Below are positions 44,861 to 57,870 of a stretch of 64,000 nucleotides of DNA, one piece after another. The DNA comes from Syngnathus acus. Its lineage: Eukaryota; Chordata; Actinopteri; Syngnathiformes; Syngnathidae. Below the pieces are notes generated by a model, which worked only from the letters and a program-made list of their open reading frames with translations, was not told the DNA's origin and ran no database searches. Position 1 is the first letter of the stretch. Every line of letters starts with the position of its first letter. A program made the position numbers and the translations under genes. The stretch spans positions 7,714,884 to 7,778,883 of the forward strand of contig NC_051087.1 in assembly GCF_901709675.1 (NCBI RefSeq). The letters are read 5' to 3'.

Positions 44861-47231
44861 GTCTTGTGACAGCTCAATGAGGAAATGACCCTCATCACTT
44901 CTTTTCTTAATAGTCATCACCTTCCCTCAGAGACCTTGTCAAGTAAGGAGAGTCTTAAAATAAAAGGTCTGACTCCGAGCTGCGGATGATGATCCAGTTT
45001 GAGATACATCAATATTTTAAATGTCCCTATACAATTTATTACTAGACTTGATTGTTTCCAATATTGCTTATATGACGAAAAGATAAAATGAACAACCTTA
45101 CTGATATTTAAGCTGTTGTTTTTGCGGGAATGTATTTTGAGCCGAGAATTCTAGCTGCCAACTCTGTTACGGTGGTTTCATTTTGATCCCTCAAGGTACC
45201 TGCAACGATAAGTAAGAGTGAACCCATTCAAAAATAATCAATTGAAAAATAATTTTGGACATGCCAGTTCTTGGTGTTCAATCTGTCCATGTAACAACCG
45301 TTCCAACACAGTAGACCACAACACATCAATCTCCTGCAAACAAAGTGCTGAGTGTCAACTACTAACTAATCATAGGTTTGATTTAAAGCAGGTTTTGTTA
45401 TGTTCAGTTTTGGGCTCACATGTCACACGTCTGGAGTATGTTTTCTGAAAACGACCCCTTTGTGCTTTGCTATGCTGAAGAATATTGTGATAGTACAAAG
45501 TACAATAGCGATCATTTTGGTCACTACAATCCTGACATGAAAACTTCCTACCAAATGATATTGTGCGAGAGGACACTGCAGTATGGGACCAGCTGGCAGA
45601 GTGTCTCAATAAAGGGAATATTGTGCATGGAAAAATACCTTTTTTTAAGACAGTCACTTGTTAGTAAAACAACAGCCGGTCTCCTGATGAATTTCACACC
45701 GAGTCTTTTAAAATGTGGCTAAAATGTCAGCGCTGGTCAGTCGGCATCATGCGACCATGACAGAACAAGCGGTTTTCAGGCCAGCAGGAGCATAATGAGA
45801 ATGCATCGAAATCTGTGGGTGTGTGTGAGTTTCTTTAGTCCGTCAACAGTCAAACCTACCCAGTCATTCTTCACGTCCAAACTGAGAAATCTCCAGAGCT
45901 TAATGACTCAAAACCTTTGTTTTGTTCTTTGCCTGCATTAGCACACAATAATGTCGACAATTAGAAAAATACAGAAGCCACTGGTTGCCTTTCACTGCAA
46001 AAGAATGGTAAGACTGGATTCCATTTAAACACGCCAGAGGCAGTCTAAAACATTGCACCATCCCCACAAGAATTGGCATGCCCAAACCTGCAGACAGGCA
46101 AGGGAGTTTGTTCAGCTAAGCAGCAGCCTGGCTTCTCATCATCTTGAAGATGCCTACTTGAAAAAAAACTCTGCGTTATGCTTTATTGTTTAAGAATTCA
46201 TGTGTTTCACTATCGAAACATCACTTCTTTGAGCGAAATGAGCACCGTTGTCCTCGACAGTCAACATTGCAACAGAAAAGCTAGCAGTGAGATTTTGAAC
46301 TCTGGAATCGTTTCCCTACTACCAGCGGTAGAGCAACAGTTCTCTTGCCGAGTTCAAATTTTATGGCTTCTAAAGCCATTGAATGGCTGTGTTCACACTA
46401 CATAACTTCCTGTTTTAATTTGAGAATGATGGTGTGATTTACATCCCACTGAGCCTAATAGTGTGTCAAACTAGATATAGCTAGAGGTCATACAGTTCAA
46501 TCTATGACTAAGTGGCGAGCCTAACCCAATTTCACCAAAGTAAGGTAAAAGTATTAGATAAGTTACACTTACAGGAATTTATGATACAACATTCTCAACT
46601 GAGTTAAAAGGAAAAAAAAAACATCCTGCGCAGATAACTTGCAGGACTAACAATGTAGGGAAGACTGCGATCTGTGGGCGCCAGGAGCTGTACAGCACAG
46701 TCCAAAAAGAAACGAGGTTGTGTGCCGTGAGAATTTTCAAATTCAAACGCTCAAAGGTTGGAAAACACCAAGCTACACAAACAAGATGAGCATAAATGGA
46801 CACGAAAGTGTGCACGCGTTCCATCGTCACATGACTGTGTTTGACTAGTGCCTCCCGCATAGTTTGGATAACAAATAAATGACATGTCCGAACACACGGC
46901 AGCTGCAATAGCGCAACAAAGAATAACACGAGACTAAATTGTGTGGAGCGCTCTGCTTAATTACTATGATTGGACATACAGCGGAAACTAAAATAATTAT
47001 TTTTACCCGATCAATTCGATTGAGTAATTTTAATTTCCTAACAAAATGTACATTTATTGTAGTTTAGGCAGAGAACAATTTACGGTGGCGATTTTGTAAT
47101 GTCAGCGCTGACTACTTTCCCATTACCACGAGTAGCCCGCTGAGGACACGAAGTGGGCTAAAAAAGCTAACTTTTTCCACGCTGTTACAAAATTATCGTA
47201 ACGTCAACGCCTAAAGCTATATTCGACTCAC

Positions 47232-47480
47232 CGGCAATAATGAATGGCCAACCTGTTCTTCATGAGCAGGTTGTATTTATCGAGATAGAAACGTCGCGGT
47301 CGGCAGGGCGTCCGCCGGTATGTCGGCACTTCCCTCTTTGTGTCTTCCAACATCCTTGGCTTGAATTGCAGCCGCACTACACAAGAGCGGGAGGCGGAGT
47401 TTCAACTGACCTCATCCGGAGACCAGGCGAGCTGGACGGACGCCAGCTCCGTCAACACCGCCCCCAACCGAAAGTACAGC
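47232..47480 (-). promoter_or_regulatory. rhbdf2: Putative rhbdf2 first exon and GC-rich promoter
   Basis: On the minus strand a GTGAGT donor (47226-47231) follows a GC- and CpG-rich stretch, unlike the AT-rich surroundings. It fits a non-coding first exon at about 47232-47400 with a CpG promoter above it. The exact transcription start cannot be read from sequence. Confidence 0.5.
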
Positions 47481-48032
47481 ACTGCTCGGATATATTCCTA
47501 CAATGCGTTGACAATACTTTATTTTTTGAACCAAAAAAAAACATAAGTGAACAGTCAGAGATTTTCAGTGTAGTAAAACTGCTTGATATGCGGCCAAATG
47601 AAAAACAGTTAAAATGTCTGCTGATATGGTTATTTTTAGGCAGCAATAGTTAAAATGTATTCATTACGTAGTTTGATTAATTTGCCTCGATTAATAATTG
47701 GTTGGTTTTATGTCAATAAAATTACATTCTAAAAGAAACACGTTTATATTGGAGTAAGTTATAATTATAGAAACATTGAGACTTCATTAATTTGGGATTA
47801 AAAGTCAATCTAAAATCAACAGGTTGTACATTAAAAATATAACCTTAATATATAAAGTTGAATAAAAAATCCCCAATGCAGTCTATTCCCTATTATATAC
47901 GAACAATATTAATCAGAATACTGTCTTTAGACTAGTGGGGTCCACATATAATTTATTGTGAAGAAAATAAGTGACCTGACTTCCCTTTAAAACACCTACA
48001 CAGAAGGACAGATGCACACTCTTTTATGAATA
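47481..48032. other. Intergenic, rhbdf2 5' side to acox1 3' end
   Basis: About 550 bp of AT-rich DNA separates the rhbdf2 promoter from the acox1 poly(A) signal. The two genes are head-to-tail on the minus strand. No further feature seen. Confidence 0.6.
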
Positions 48033-49047
48033 TTTATTTTGACAACATGTCAAACTATCAATGTTAGTAGAAACACAAACTAATATCCAACCAATTATGG
48101 TGAATAAACATCTTGGCTAATTGTTACCATGAATTTACAGTATACAAGAGAGAGGACATGTTGTCCTGTGAAGATAATCTTAGTCTGAGAAGGAACATCC
48201 CTCAAACAGACAGGCACATAATCTGATAAAAATGTTTTCAATTGTCCATATGAAAAACTTAATCTAAAGTATTACAGTTCTTTTATATGAAACATTGAGT
48301 TTCCATGACATTAAAACACTTTGATTTGTAAGCAAGTATCTATCCACTTTTCCGTCTGTAAAATCCCAGAATCAAATTTACTTTATGATCATGATGCAAT
48401 CTAGTGTGCAATTATTTTAAAAGGCCCACATTTGAGCCACAACACAAGAACTGCCAACCTCAGCCCATCAGAAATTACACAAACTTTTTTGAAAGTAAAA
48501 GGCCAATCGTCCGCTCTATTTTGCTTCAGGTATAAAATGCCTACAAAAACTGTGACAAGGAGGCTGCACTTCTAAATATTTCTTTCTTCCAGAAGAGCAA
48601 GCAGCCCAGTCTACAGAAAACAAGCAAGAGATTTTGGTGTTGGCTTTGTTATGTAATTTTCATTGTTGCATTCTGTTCTTGTTGGGAAAAACTTAACTGG
48701 CAAACAAAAACCCACCATCAGGCTACAACAGAGAGGAGGACATGTTACATAATTAGATCAGATTAAAAATGTTGCGAATATACATTTTATTTACTTTCAT
48801 TTTATTTAATGCGACAGCAATCTATGATTGCTAATCACATAATTCATGACCATTTGATATCAAATAATAAAAATAAAAAAAGATAGTTAAAAACCTTGCT
48901 TCCCCTGATTAATTTAGGGGCCTTCATGTTAAGGACACAGGTCAGTCTTGATGAGAATAAAGTCAAGAGACTTTTTGGGATTTGAAATGATGTACCATTT
49001 TCTATTCACATGCAGAAATGCTCACAGGCAGAAATGTGTGTTTCCGC
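48033..49047 (-). terminator. acox1: acox1 3' UTR and poly(A) signal
   Basis: The 3' UTR runs leftward from the stop at 49048 to AATAAA (minus strand) at 48033-48038, about 1.0 kb. It is AT-rich without other recognisable elements. Confidence 0.55.
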
Positions 49048-52000
49048 TCACAGTTTAGACCTCAGCGGCTTCAGATACTTATGATAGGACTCGTGGACCT
49101 GCAGAAGGAAGAATGCAACCGTTAATTGAAATGATAAATGACTATATTTTACAATTATAATCTTTCCAGCGGCATTTGCTGACCTCCGTAGAATTCAGTG
49201 GTGAGCGACGGGCCCATTCAAACATGTTTTCGTAGACATTGCCATCGTATCGCCCCAAGATTGAATTTAGCATCCTGTCATGGAAATCAAAGGCATCTAC
49301 CAGCACCACAGCATTTGGCCTCAGCTCGGAAAGAAGCTCCTTGATATGGGAAGTAACCTCTATCAGCTGGGACCCCTCTAACAGTCCAGCCTGAGATAAA
49401 GTAGATGGAAATGTGGATGAGGGTTAGATAATTACAGATAGCAATTTACGCAATTTATTTTAGACAATAAGAAAATCTTGAATTAGAAGTGACACAACAA
49501 AAGAAAATCCTTGACTGGGCATCCAGTATTGCTATACACTGTTGAATTGATATTCGAGCAAAAGGACATTATATATATAAAAAAATTTTAGCAGCTGCAC
49601 AAAAAAAAAATCCACTTTTTGTATTCTATTGAATAATATTTTATTAAAAAAATATGGAGTACTACTTTTCCTCATTAACATTTTTGTAGGAAATACTGGA
49701 ACAGATTAAAAGCATTTCCATTCATTTCAATGGGACAAATTTGCGGTATGATTATTTAGAGTAACGAGTGTGGTCACACAACAAAGTATTATGTATTTTA
49801 AGGCACCGAGATAGATTTGTACCTGAAGAAAGTCTCCAGAGTTGTTCGACACGCCATGAAGTGCGTAGAGGCGAGCAAGCGTTAACAGCACTGAGTGTAT
49901 GGGGGCAGCATCAATCTCTCCCAGCTTGTCAGCGAAGAGCTTCACTACCACATAGTGGCAGTGGGCCTGGAAGAGGTCAAATAGGAGGACACGGTGTTTA
50001 ATTAATGTCAGACAATCAGATAAACAAACAAATAGTCACTATGCAAGAATCTTTTATTTCATTCAATTTTATTTACCCCTACAAGTAGAATAACAGCAGT
50101 GAATGAGAAGTTTGTCAGTGTTGCATGGGAATCTAAAACATACTGAAATTCACATAAAACGGTCTTACATCAGAAGCTCGGACCAGGTCGATAGCGCTAT
50201 TATTCCAGGCGTCCTCTTGGCGCTTCTTGCGTTGCAGCTCCTTCTGGATGCTCTTGGCTGCCAGTTCGACCAGACTAAACACACAGAAGGACCATTTGCA
50301 TATATCAGAAACAAATTGGCTGCTGGCTCGTGACGATCTATGATTCTTGTCCCATACATGGCGGCCCGCAGTTTGTAGAGCTCCACCAGGGTGGACAGGT
50401 CATTAAAATCGATCACAGTCGATTTTGCGGCGATGAGCTGTGGTTGGATTCTTTGATGCTCTGCCTCATTCAGGTATGACACAATGCCATGCAGCTGCTG
50501 ACCAGCTCTAGCCTGCCTGTAGCTCTTCATCAAGTATCTGCACACACACATTTTATGTGCTATGAGGGTTGGAAGGACAGAATGCTGATGTGTGATGGTA
50601 GATGTTTTCTGACCCAAACCAAATAAGAAAATCAAGGGCAGTGTGAAAAGGCCTTTCACAAAAATATGAACATCTAACTATGCAGCGCTAATATCGGTCC
50701 ACCTGTACATTTGTGTGGAATGACACACCTTGCAGTCTGCAGCATCATGACTGTGTTCTCTCCCTCGTAAGTGCAGGTTGGAGTGAAGTCAACATATATG
50801 TCGGGCAAGGCACTGCTGCGGGAGTAGCCGTGACCTCCGCACGACATGCGGCACACCTCAATGGCAGAGTTGGCTGCCCACGTGGTGAAAGCCTTCAAAC
50901 CCGCAGACAGAGCGTGGAGCTACACATCGGAGAAAGGTGGAGACAAACACAAAGGGTGGAAATCTTTCTGAACACATTGGGAGTCAGCAAACAAAACTAT
51001 ATGGAGACATTGTGAATCCCCAGACATCTATTAACGATGCATTGGTTAAGATTTTGCTGCACCGAGAGATCACGTGGACTACATGTGCTATTAGTACCTC
51101 TGGAAGCTCACTGAAATCCCCCTGATGGATGTCACCAGTGATGCGATGGTATGTTTGGTTCATATAATGACCAACAAAAGTGAAGGCATAAGCCATGGCA
51201 AGCACTGGGAACAGTTTGTATTGCTGCGTCTGGTAGTCGAGGATCTGCGGCTCGGGTTCTCTGCAGGACAAAAACAAATATATATTTTGTTTTCATGGAC
51301 AAATACACTAAAAGTTAATGTCTGAAGAAGCCAAATTAAATTGTTTGCTTGAGTGACGCCAAGAAGCCAGCGGTGACTGACCCTGGCCGGATTTCAGATT
51401 GGTGTCGGACAACGCTGTAGCGGATGGCGATGGTGCTGGATTTTGCGAGGGCCCGAGCGGACTCTCCTACAATCATGGAACGAATGAAAACCATTGTGCC
51501 GTAAGTCAGTTTATCGCTGGGTGGCTTGAAGTAGGTGCCATCCGGGTCCACCTAGTGGACGGAAAAGAACAATTCAGCATGTGAACGTGCCAATTGAAAT
51601 AAAATACATAAACTGCTGCTCTCCTAAAATAACTAAATTCTCTTGCTGGTTATCTAACATGCTAATTTTGTTTGTGGAAGTGTTTTAGATATCTCTGGGA
51701 AAATCTATGCATTTTCTTCAGCATACTTAAATGTATAAACTTGGAAACTGGAAATTACTTGACTATGCAATTTGCGAGGATTGCCTGACCTTGGCGTATT
51801 TCATAAGCATGTTCTCCCGTGGTATCCGCACGTGGTCAAGTTTCAAAAAGCCGTTGTCAACTTCACTAAAGCCAAATTTGGGTCCAATATCGCCAACAAC
51901 AATACCTATGGAAAAAGAGTTTCTGTTCAATGAGAAATATGAACAGACATGACCATTCAATTAAAAGAAATTCCAAATATTGTAGTTACCTGGCAGTGGT

Positions 52001-55000
52001 ACATGTGTGTTCATGTCACGGATAGGCACAATGAAAGCATGCAGACCACGGCAGCTTCCCTGAGTATAAAGCTGAGCAAGTACGATTGCGTGGTTTGAGG
52101 TCTTCCCAACTAGAAAAGAGCAGCAGCGATTGTATGTATTTAGATTTTCAAACATTCGTATTTCAAAATGCACCAGTTAGTCTGATTCGGAAAAATGCAG
52201 AGAAATCTCAAAAATATAAATTGTTTTGCATTCCTGGAAAGTGTATACTTGTACTTACGGCCTCCAGGCCACCATTTAATTGAGCTAACAGTGGGACTGT
52301 TTAAGACAAACTCTTCTGAAGTTGGGTCATATTTGGCGGTGGTCTCCAGTCCTCGGAGATGTGTTCCTGGAGGAAAGGGATAAAGCAACCATTCACCAGT
52401 CACACACAGTCACAGAAAACAATTATCGTTCATCTAAATAATGTTAACACCGCACTATAAACTAATTCACTCCAACATGGATAAAAAAAAAAAAAACACA
52501 GGAAGCGTCTTGGTAGAAAACAAGCCCATGAGAGTTGCCATAAAGTCACTTGCTAAATCTTTGAGTAAATATACTGTATAGAATTACAGGACTACAAAAT
52601 GCCCTCTGCTGAATGTTCCATTACGACAGAGTAAAGCAGTGCACCTTGTATATGTTTGACAGATCCAAAAACATGTTAATACTTATGTCCTATTAAATAC
52701 TTTTTTCAAATGTATTTTTAGTCTGAATGACCCACCCAAACTGGAATATGCAATTAAGTCAATTTTTCTGGTTTTGGCTGTTAGGCAGACAAATCTGCTG
52801 ACCCAGACATTTGGAATTAATAAGTGGCATTGCAAAAGCGGACCACGTTTTTTCACTCCTTAACACAGGTCTCCTCAAATCAGTAGGTGGACTTTGAGCC
52901 ATGCTTTTCAATATTTTACCGTGGCCCATCTCAGTCTGAGCGTAGGTGCCGATGATCTCTAGGTTCCAGGCAGGCATGAAGAAGCGGTCCATTTGTTCTG
53001 GAGTGGCCTGGTTAAGCAGCGTGGGCAGGAACATTCCGAGATGCAGATCTAAAGGTTCAGGCCTGCCTGGGTGCACGCAGCTAAACCACAGAAGACAGAG
53101 GCCGGTGGGACAGGAAACCAGGTGGTAATGCGAGGCAAAGACAAGCAGCAACAAGAAGCATTTTGGAGGGAGCACAAATTATGGAAAAGTGTAGGCCAAA
53201 TTAAATACATGGAAAAATGAAAGTAAACATGCAAATGGAGTGTAAAAAAATGATGGATAGAGGACAAGCAAAGAAGAAGCCATGAAGAAAGGAGAGAGCA
53301 AATAATTTATTCAACTTATGAGCTTGAAAAACAACAACAATCATTTGTGCATAATTTGTCTTGTGGCTCCAGTTGTAACAGAGAGGAGGAATCAGCAATG
53401 CCAGGATAGGGGTGTGAAGTTTCACACTTCTCCCGTCCGGTTGTGTCAAATGTAAGTCCAAATAAGTACTGCATTGAATTCATCAGATGCAATATCCTAT
53501 TTGACTGGGTTCTATGAAAAAGCCAAAGGCAGATCAATTCCGGACCTTCTGTTACAGCCCCGATGCACACATTTTGCATGATCTCTGTGCAACAGAAGTT
53601 ACTCTAAACAGGATAGTAATAGCTTTAAAAACAAAGACTCAGCAATTAGTTCAATGCCTCGGTGGTTAGAAAATGGACATTCACTGGGCAGCAACAAACA
53701 ATAACTTGCTTGACCTACTTTCTTCTTTGCACGTTTCTCAGCCTTTTTGAATACAAAGAGATAATGAGTTGGCAACAACAACTCAACCTCTGAGTATTTT
53801 ATAACCGAGGTACTTAAACATTCGGACCAGTACCAAGTTGCATACCATTTGGTTACACCTCAGAGAGGAATGAAAATGCATTAAAATATGTATGCACTTT
53901 TGATGACTTTTATTTTTTTCAAATGGCAGTGCACTTTGCGAAACACTAAACATGGTTGATTTCATTTTGGAATGTAGCTAATCAAAAGATGAATAACTCG
54001 TGGGTGCCGGTATGTAAACCTACAAAATGAAATTATTGATATTAGTGTAGGCAGAAATAATATAAATATTGATCTGTCAAACACATACTGTACAAGTAAG
54101 CCTAATCATGTTTGCACTTAGAATGGGCCTGTTTTCACCAGTCAAAAATACCAAATATATAGATTTTGAATTGTGTCCAAAAAAAGAAAATCAGAGGCGT
54201 ATTCATGAACTGACCGTGACCTAGCTCAGTTTGAGCATATGTGCCAATGGCCTGGTAGGACTCTGCTAGAGGTAACCATTTCTTGGACTGCTCAGGGTCA
54301 CATTGGCCATACAGGGTTGGGACAAACATCACAAAGTGTAGGCCCATTGCCTCGTGAACATTGCCTCGAAACATACTGGATGAAAAAAAAATGTATACAA
54401 TCATTAACTAATGTTTAAGTATTGAGTGTCAGTGAAGTTGGAGAAGGTTGGGATTCTACTGTTGGCAGGGGACTCAACTCTGCTTCATGTGGGCTAAGCT
54501 TGCGTAATGAAGGCCTAGCTGTTTTACGATCTCTCAAACTCAACTGTAATGCGTCTTGGAGTCAAGGCTATGTATAGTGACTTGAGTTTAACGAAATATC
54601 TATAGTTCATAAATTAACTTTAAAGAATAAATATACTACTAAATACATCACATGGTTTGTGTCTGGTATTTAAGCACATGCAACAAGCTGAAAACCTCAT
54701 TCACCCCTTGACATAGTTTTAATCTGTACTTTGCTCCAACTTTATTTGACCATACATACTAACTAGAATGCCCGGGCAAAGTTGACATAAAGCTCTTTGA
54801 AACTTTTTCCAAATGACAATTCAATCTGGAGTTTTGCCTTGTCATAGAAAAGAAGTGTTGTATAATGTGTCATTCCATGCACATGACATGTACTTGTTTA
54901 AATCTGTAATCAAATTACCTCTTATAGCAGTAGATCTCCTCTGGGTCCGCAATGCCATACTCTCTCAACTTGAGGATCATTTGGGCACTCTTTCTAACAG

Positions 55001-56016
55001 CTTGGTCATAGCGCTCACTGCGAGACAAGAAGTTTGGGTCTTGTTCCTTAAAGTCCGGGTCGTTCAGAACCATGGACTCTGCAATGAATAAGGGTGAAAG
55101 CAAAATAGTGAACCCTCATGTTTGAGTCTCAGCTATGGAGTGGATTTATTTTTTTTTCATCAGTTTGAGCGCTTTTAATGGACGCATGGATAGGCCACGG
55201 CAGACAGGCAAGGCTAAATTGAGTTGCAGCATGCAACGTGCTGCAACATGCCAATTTCCCTCAAATGTTCTACATGGCCTCTATAAAGTGATTTGAGAAT
55301 AATGAGAAGTCAGACCATCCATCCTGTGATGTAGTTTGCTGACTAGCTGCTGTGATTCCAAACTAGTGTGCCATGACACATTACTGTGGCCTCCTGTGAG
55401 AGATCAGATGTCCCGTCGGGAGTGATTTTAATTGGTCCAAAAATATTTTACTTCATCTTTGTTCATCAATCTATACCAGTGGTGTAGTGTGAGAAGCAGA
55501 ACAATTAAATTCTTATAGCAGATGATGGCAGGAGGTATATAATTAACCTGTGTATCCACTTTATGTGGCATATTTGTTTGCTGATGACATTTTGTCTAAT
55601 TTATTATCTTTGGCTGAAGAAATTGGAAACAGTGAACTAGTTTGTTGCTTCTTGACACACTAGAACAGTACACAGATAAAACCAACCGCGAAATTAACGT
55701 AATAAAACCCATTATCGTGTGTGCACTGAAATATAAAGACACCATGAGCTACTAGCTAACGTTAACCCCTAGCTTCGTTTGACTTGACACTAGGATTTAA
55801 TATTAGACAATAATTAGGAACGATCAGATAGAGACTATAGATTGAAAGTGGGTTAGAGGTTCACGGTGTCCAAAATGACCTGTTAGAGTACGCGTGCGAC
55901 AAGTTACCAATTTCTCGCCTCCTCTTGGTCTTCTCGGGGCCTCCGTTCAGAATGTTGGTGAGTTTCTCAATGTCAAAAGTTGCCTTCTTCCTCTCGTTCA
56001 GTATGTCTGGATTCAT
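49048..56016 (-). CDS. acox1: Peroxisomal acyl-CoA oxidase 1
   Basis: ACOX1 is the FAD enzyme that performs the first, rate-limiting step of peroxisomal beta-oxidation of straight-chain acyl-CoAs and releases H2O2. Exons in transcript order: 55908-56016, 54919-55078, one of two third exons (54215-54375 or 52920-53080), 52259-52366, 51990-52109, 51790-51905, 51382-51551, 51098-51260, 50729-50919, 50358-50537, 50169-50274, 49823-49966, 49184-49390, 49048-49098. All phases agree and the product is 661 residues, as in rat. Visible motifs: [48 protein letters not shown] with Glu421 at the position of the rat catalytic base, and [12 protein letters not shown]. The C-terminus is SKL, a canonical PTS1 peroxisome signal. 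The start matches the human MNPD N-terminus. Confidence 0.96.
52920..53080 (-). CDS. acox1: acox1 alternative exon 3, form A (RPEPLDLH type)
   Basis: A 161-bp exon encoding [20 protein letters not shown] and ending [13 protein letters not shown]. Acceptor TTTAG and donor GTAAAA are on the minus strand. It begins with one base and ends with one base of split codons, exactly as form B. It corresponds to one of the two known mammalian ACOX1 exon-3 variants, which change chain-length preference. Confidence 0.9.
53081..54214 (-). other. acox1 intron between the alternative exons
   Basis: A 1.1-kb intron without recognisable repeats or exons; the place to look for splicing-control elements. The other acox1 introns longer than 300 bp (49391-49822, 52367-52919, 54376-54918, 55079-55907) also show nothing beyond AT-rich sequence. 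Confidence 0.5.
54215..54375 (-). CDS. acox1: acox1 alternative exon 3, form B (VHEAMGLHF type)
   Basis: A 161-bp exon encoding [20 protein letters not shown] and ending [12 protein letters not shown]. Its phase and length equal those of form A 1.1 kb downstream. Because 161 is not a multiple of three, including both or neither shifts the frame, so the two are expected to be mutually exclusive. Confidence 0.9.
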
Positions 56017-56268
56017 GTTTGAGCCTGAAAATGAATTTAAAGGAGGATTGAGAACGACGTGGGTTGAGGGACGGAAGCGGCCTGTTCTCTCCGTTTGGAG
56101 AGGTTGATGACGCTTGGTCACGTGAACAAACCCGGAAGTAAGAGATTTTTTGGGGTTTTTTTTGGAGACATGTCAACCTCCTCAACTCGTTTACACTATT
56201 TGGTATTTGTTTAGTTTACGACATAACTCGAATTTTGAACACGTTGTTAGTTATCACTACAAGAAGCC
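56017..56268. promoter_or_regulatory. Bidirectional acox1/ten1 promoter
   Basis: Only 252 bp separate the divergent start codons. The interval contains GTCACGTGA (E-box core 56119-56124) and CCGGAAGT (ETS/GABPA-type site, 56132-56139), 7 bp apart, and no TATA box. Both 5' UTRs must lie here. A possible acceptor-like TTTTCAG precedes the acox1 ATG by eight bases and is probably fortuitous. Confidence 0.65.
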
Positions 56269-57160
56269 ATGCTTCCTGCTGCTGCGGTGTATTATTTCCC
56301 GTGGGAAGTGAAGTCCGGAGCTTTGCAGGACAGACAGTCTGTGCGAACATTTGGCAGGTGGGTTAGTAGTAACTCACTTGAGATAGTTCTATTTCGTTCA
56401 CAAAGGTGGGGGGATACTCAGTAGTATTTATTTATTAGATGTACACACACAGAAAAGCACAAACTGTTAAATCTATTCAAGTACAAAAGGAAACAAAAAC
56501 AGCTTTTTGGCTCAATCAAAAATAAACCCTTTGCACACCAAACCTTTCCCTCTTCTATTAGCTTGGCGTCGTGCTGTTTGTAGAATAAAAAAGATAGGCA
56601 CCACTTTGCTGAAAGCTAAATTCTGACAGGATGTTATGGACCCATATCTCCTGCATGAGCAAAACAATTATATCTAATAGCCATTGTATTCCTTTGTTCA
56701 GACAAATTAAATTATAATATATATCATATAATAAAATATAAGATATAAATTATATCTCATTTTTCTAGACTCACCCGCTATGAGCCCGAGAAGTCCCAGG
56801 CTTCACTAACAACTCAGCACGCTTCCAAAGAGCACCATGTTGTCATCAATACCTCATTTGTGGAACCATTTAATCCCATAATTGGAGCTCAATATATAGT
56901 TCTGGGTGAAATTGAAATAGCTGAAGGTAAGTGTTGTCTTTTTCAACACGTTCTTGTGTTGTTGGTTTTTGTTTTGTTAATCAAGCATCTTTTGTTTCAC
57001 AGGGGTGGAGGGGCTGAGGATCTGCGCTCGTGTCCTCAACTGTGTGGATGGTGTAAACATTGCCCTACTGCAAAAAGTCATCAACGAGCAGAGGAGCTTC
57101 TTCAAGGAAAGACAGAGCCATCTGGAGGATGCTGCAGTACAACATGCAGATACAAATTGA
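56269..57160 (+). CDS. ten1: TEN1, CST complex subunit
   Basis: TEN1 is the small OB-fold subunit of CTC1-STN1-TEN1, which binds telomeric single strands and assists C-strand fill-in and stalled-fork restart. Exons 56269-56357, 56769-56926 and 57003-57160 join in phase to 134 residues (human 123). The sequence follows human TEN1: YYFPWEVKSG, RTFGRLTRYEP, HHVVINTSFVEPF, GAQYIVLGEIE, RVLNCVDGVNIALLQK. The extra length is a C-terminal tail. It is divergent from acox1 and convergent with evpl; human TEN1 also neighbours ACOX1. Confidence 0.93.
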
Positions 57161-57258
57161 TCTTGAACATGCTCATGGACTGCTGATGCTTTGGATTTTG
57201 TAGTTTGTTTTTTAATAAGGATTTACAACATACTTATGGTGTATATCTCCAGTGCTTT

Positions 57259-57264
57259 ATTAAA
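57259..57264 (+). terminator. ten1: ten1 poly(A) signal
   Basis: ATTAAA, 98 bp after the ten1 stop and about 250 bp before the opposing evpl signal. Confidence 0.55.
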
Positions 57265-57517
57265 TCAAAGAAAAAATGTGCCACTCAATTAATACTTTTC
57301 TTAGTTCCAACTTTTGATTTCCTGCAATAGCTTTTGTTACAGCATGGCCAGAAAAGCATTTACTATGTAGCCATGACGTTATGGCATTACTCCCAATATC
57401 TGACGACGCTTGCGCTCTATAACATGATCTCATTTTCATAATTTATGAAGTAAGTCAGAGGAATTGTCCATTCATGTGTGTTTTTTTAAAAGATGACACG
57501 AGACATTATAATTTAAA

Positions 57518-57870
57518 TTTATTGACTGAGTTAAAAGTGAACAGTGTTAAGGATAGCCCACAGTAATACATAATCATATTAATTAGCATTGCACCATGTC
57601 CCAGTATTCCACAGTAGTAATATCAGGTAGATACTTCATTTGTAACATTGTTCTACTTAAATCATAATAACATCTGCCCGCATCTGACATGTTTGGTAAA
57701 CAAAGACAATTTGGCAGCATTTCTGGGGGTTTGACAGAAAGCATGCCTGATTCAAAAAGGCACATTGTATGCACCGTTTACGTTCATACAATACGATCCC
57801 AAATATATTGGCAGATTCTTTTTTTCTCATCTATTAGAGCAGAGCAGACATCGCTAAGGTGTAAACACAT
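57518..57870 (-). terminator. evpl: evpl 3' UTR and poly(A) signal
   Basis: Short 3' UTR from the stop at 57871 to AATAAA on the minus strand at 57518-57523. Confidence 0.55.

Larger units (their letters stand above)
41951..47231 (-). other. rhbdf2 5' UTR intron
   Basis: A 5.3-kb intron between a putative non-coding first exon and the exon starting at 41950, whose 12-base 5' UTR precedes the ATG at 41938. It contains two retroposon-like fragments (42024-42206, 44600-44860) and a (TG)n tract at 42835-42855. No coding exon recognised. Confidence 0.5.

Noticed and set aside
56269-57160. Functional link between ten1 (telomere complex) and the telomere-like array
   Set aside because: They are about 38 kb and three genes apart. 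ten1 sits here because of conserved synteny with acox1, so proximity is coincidental.
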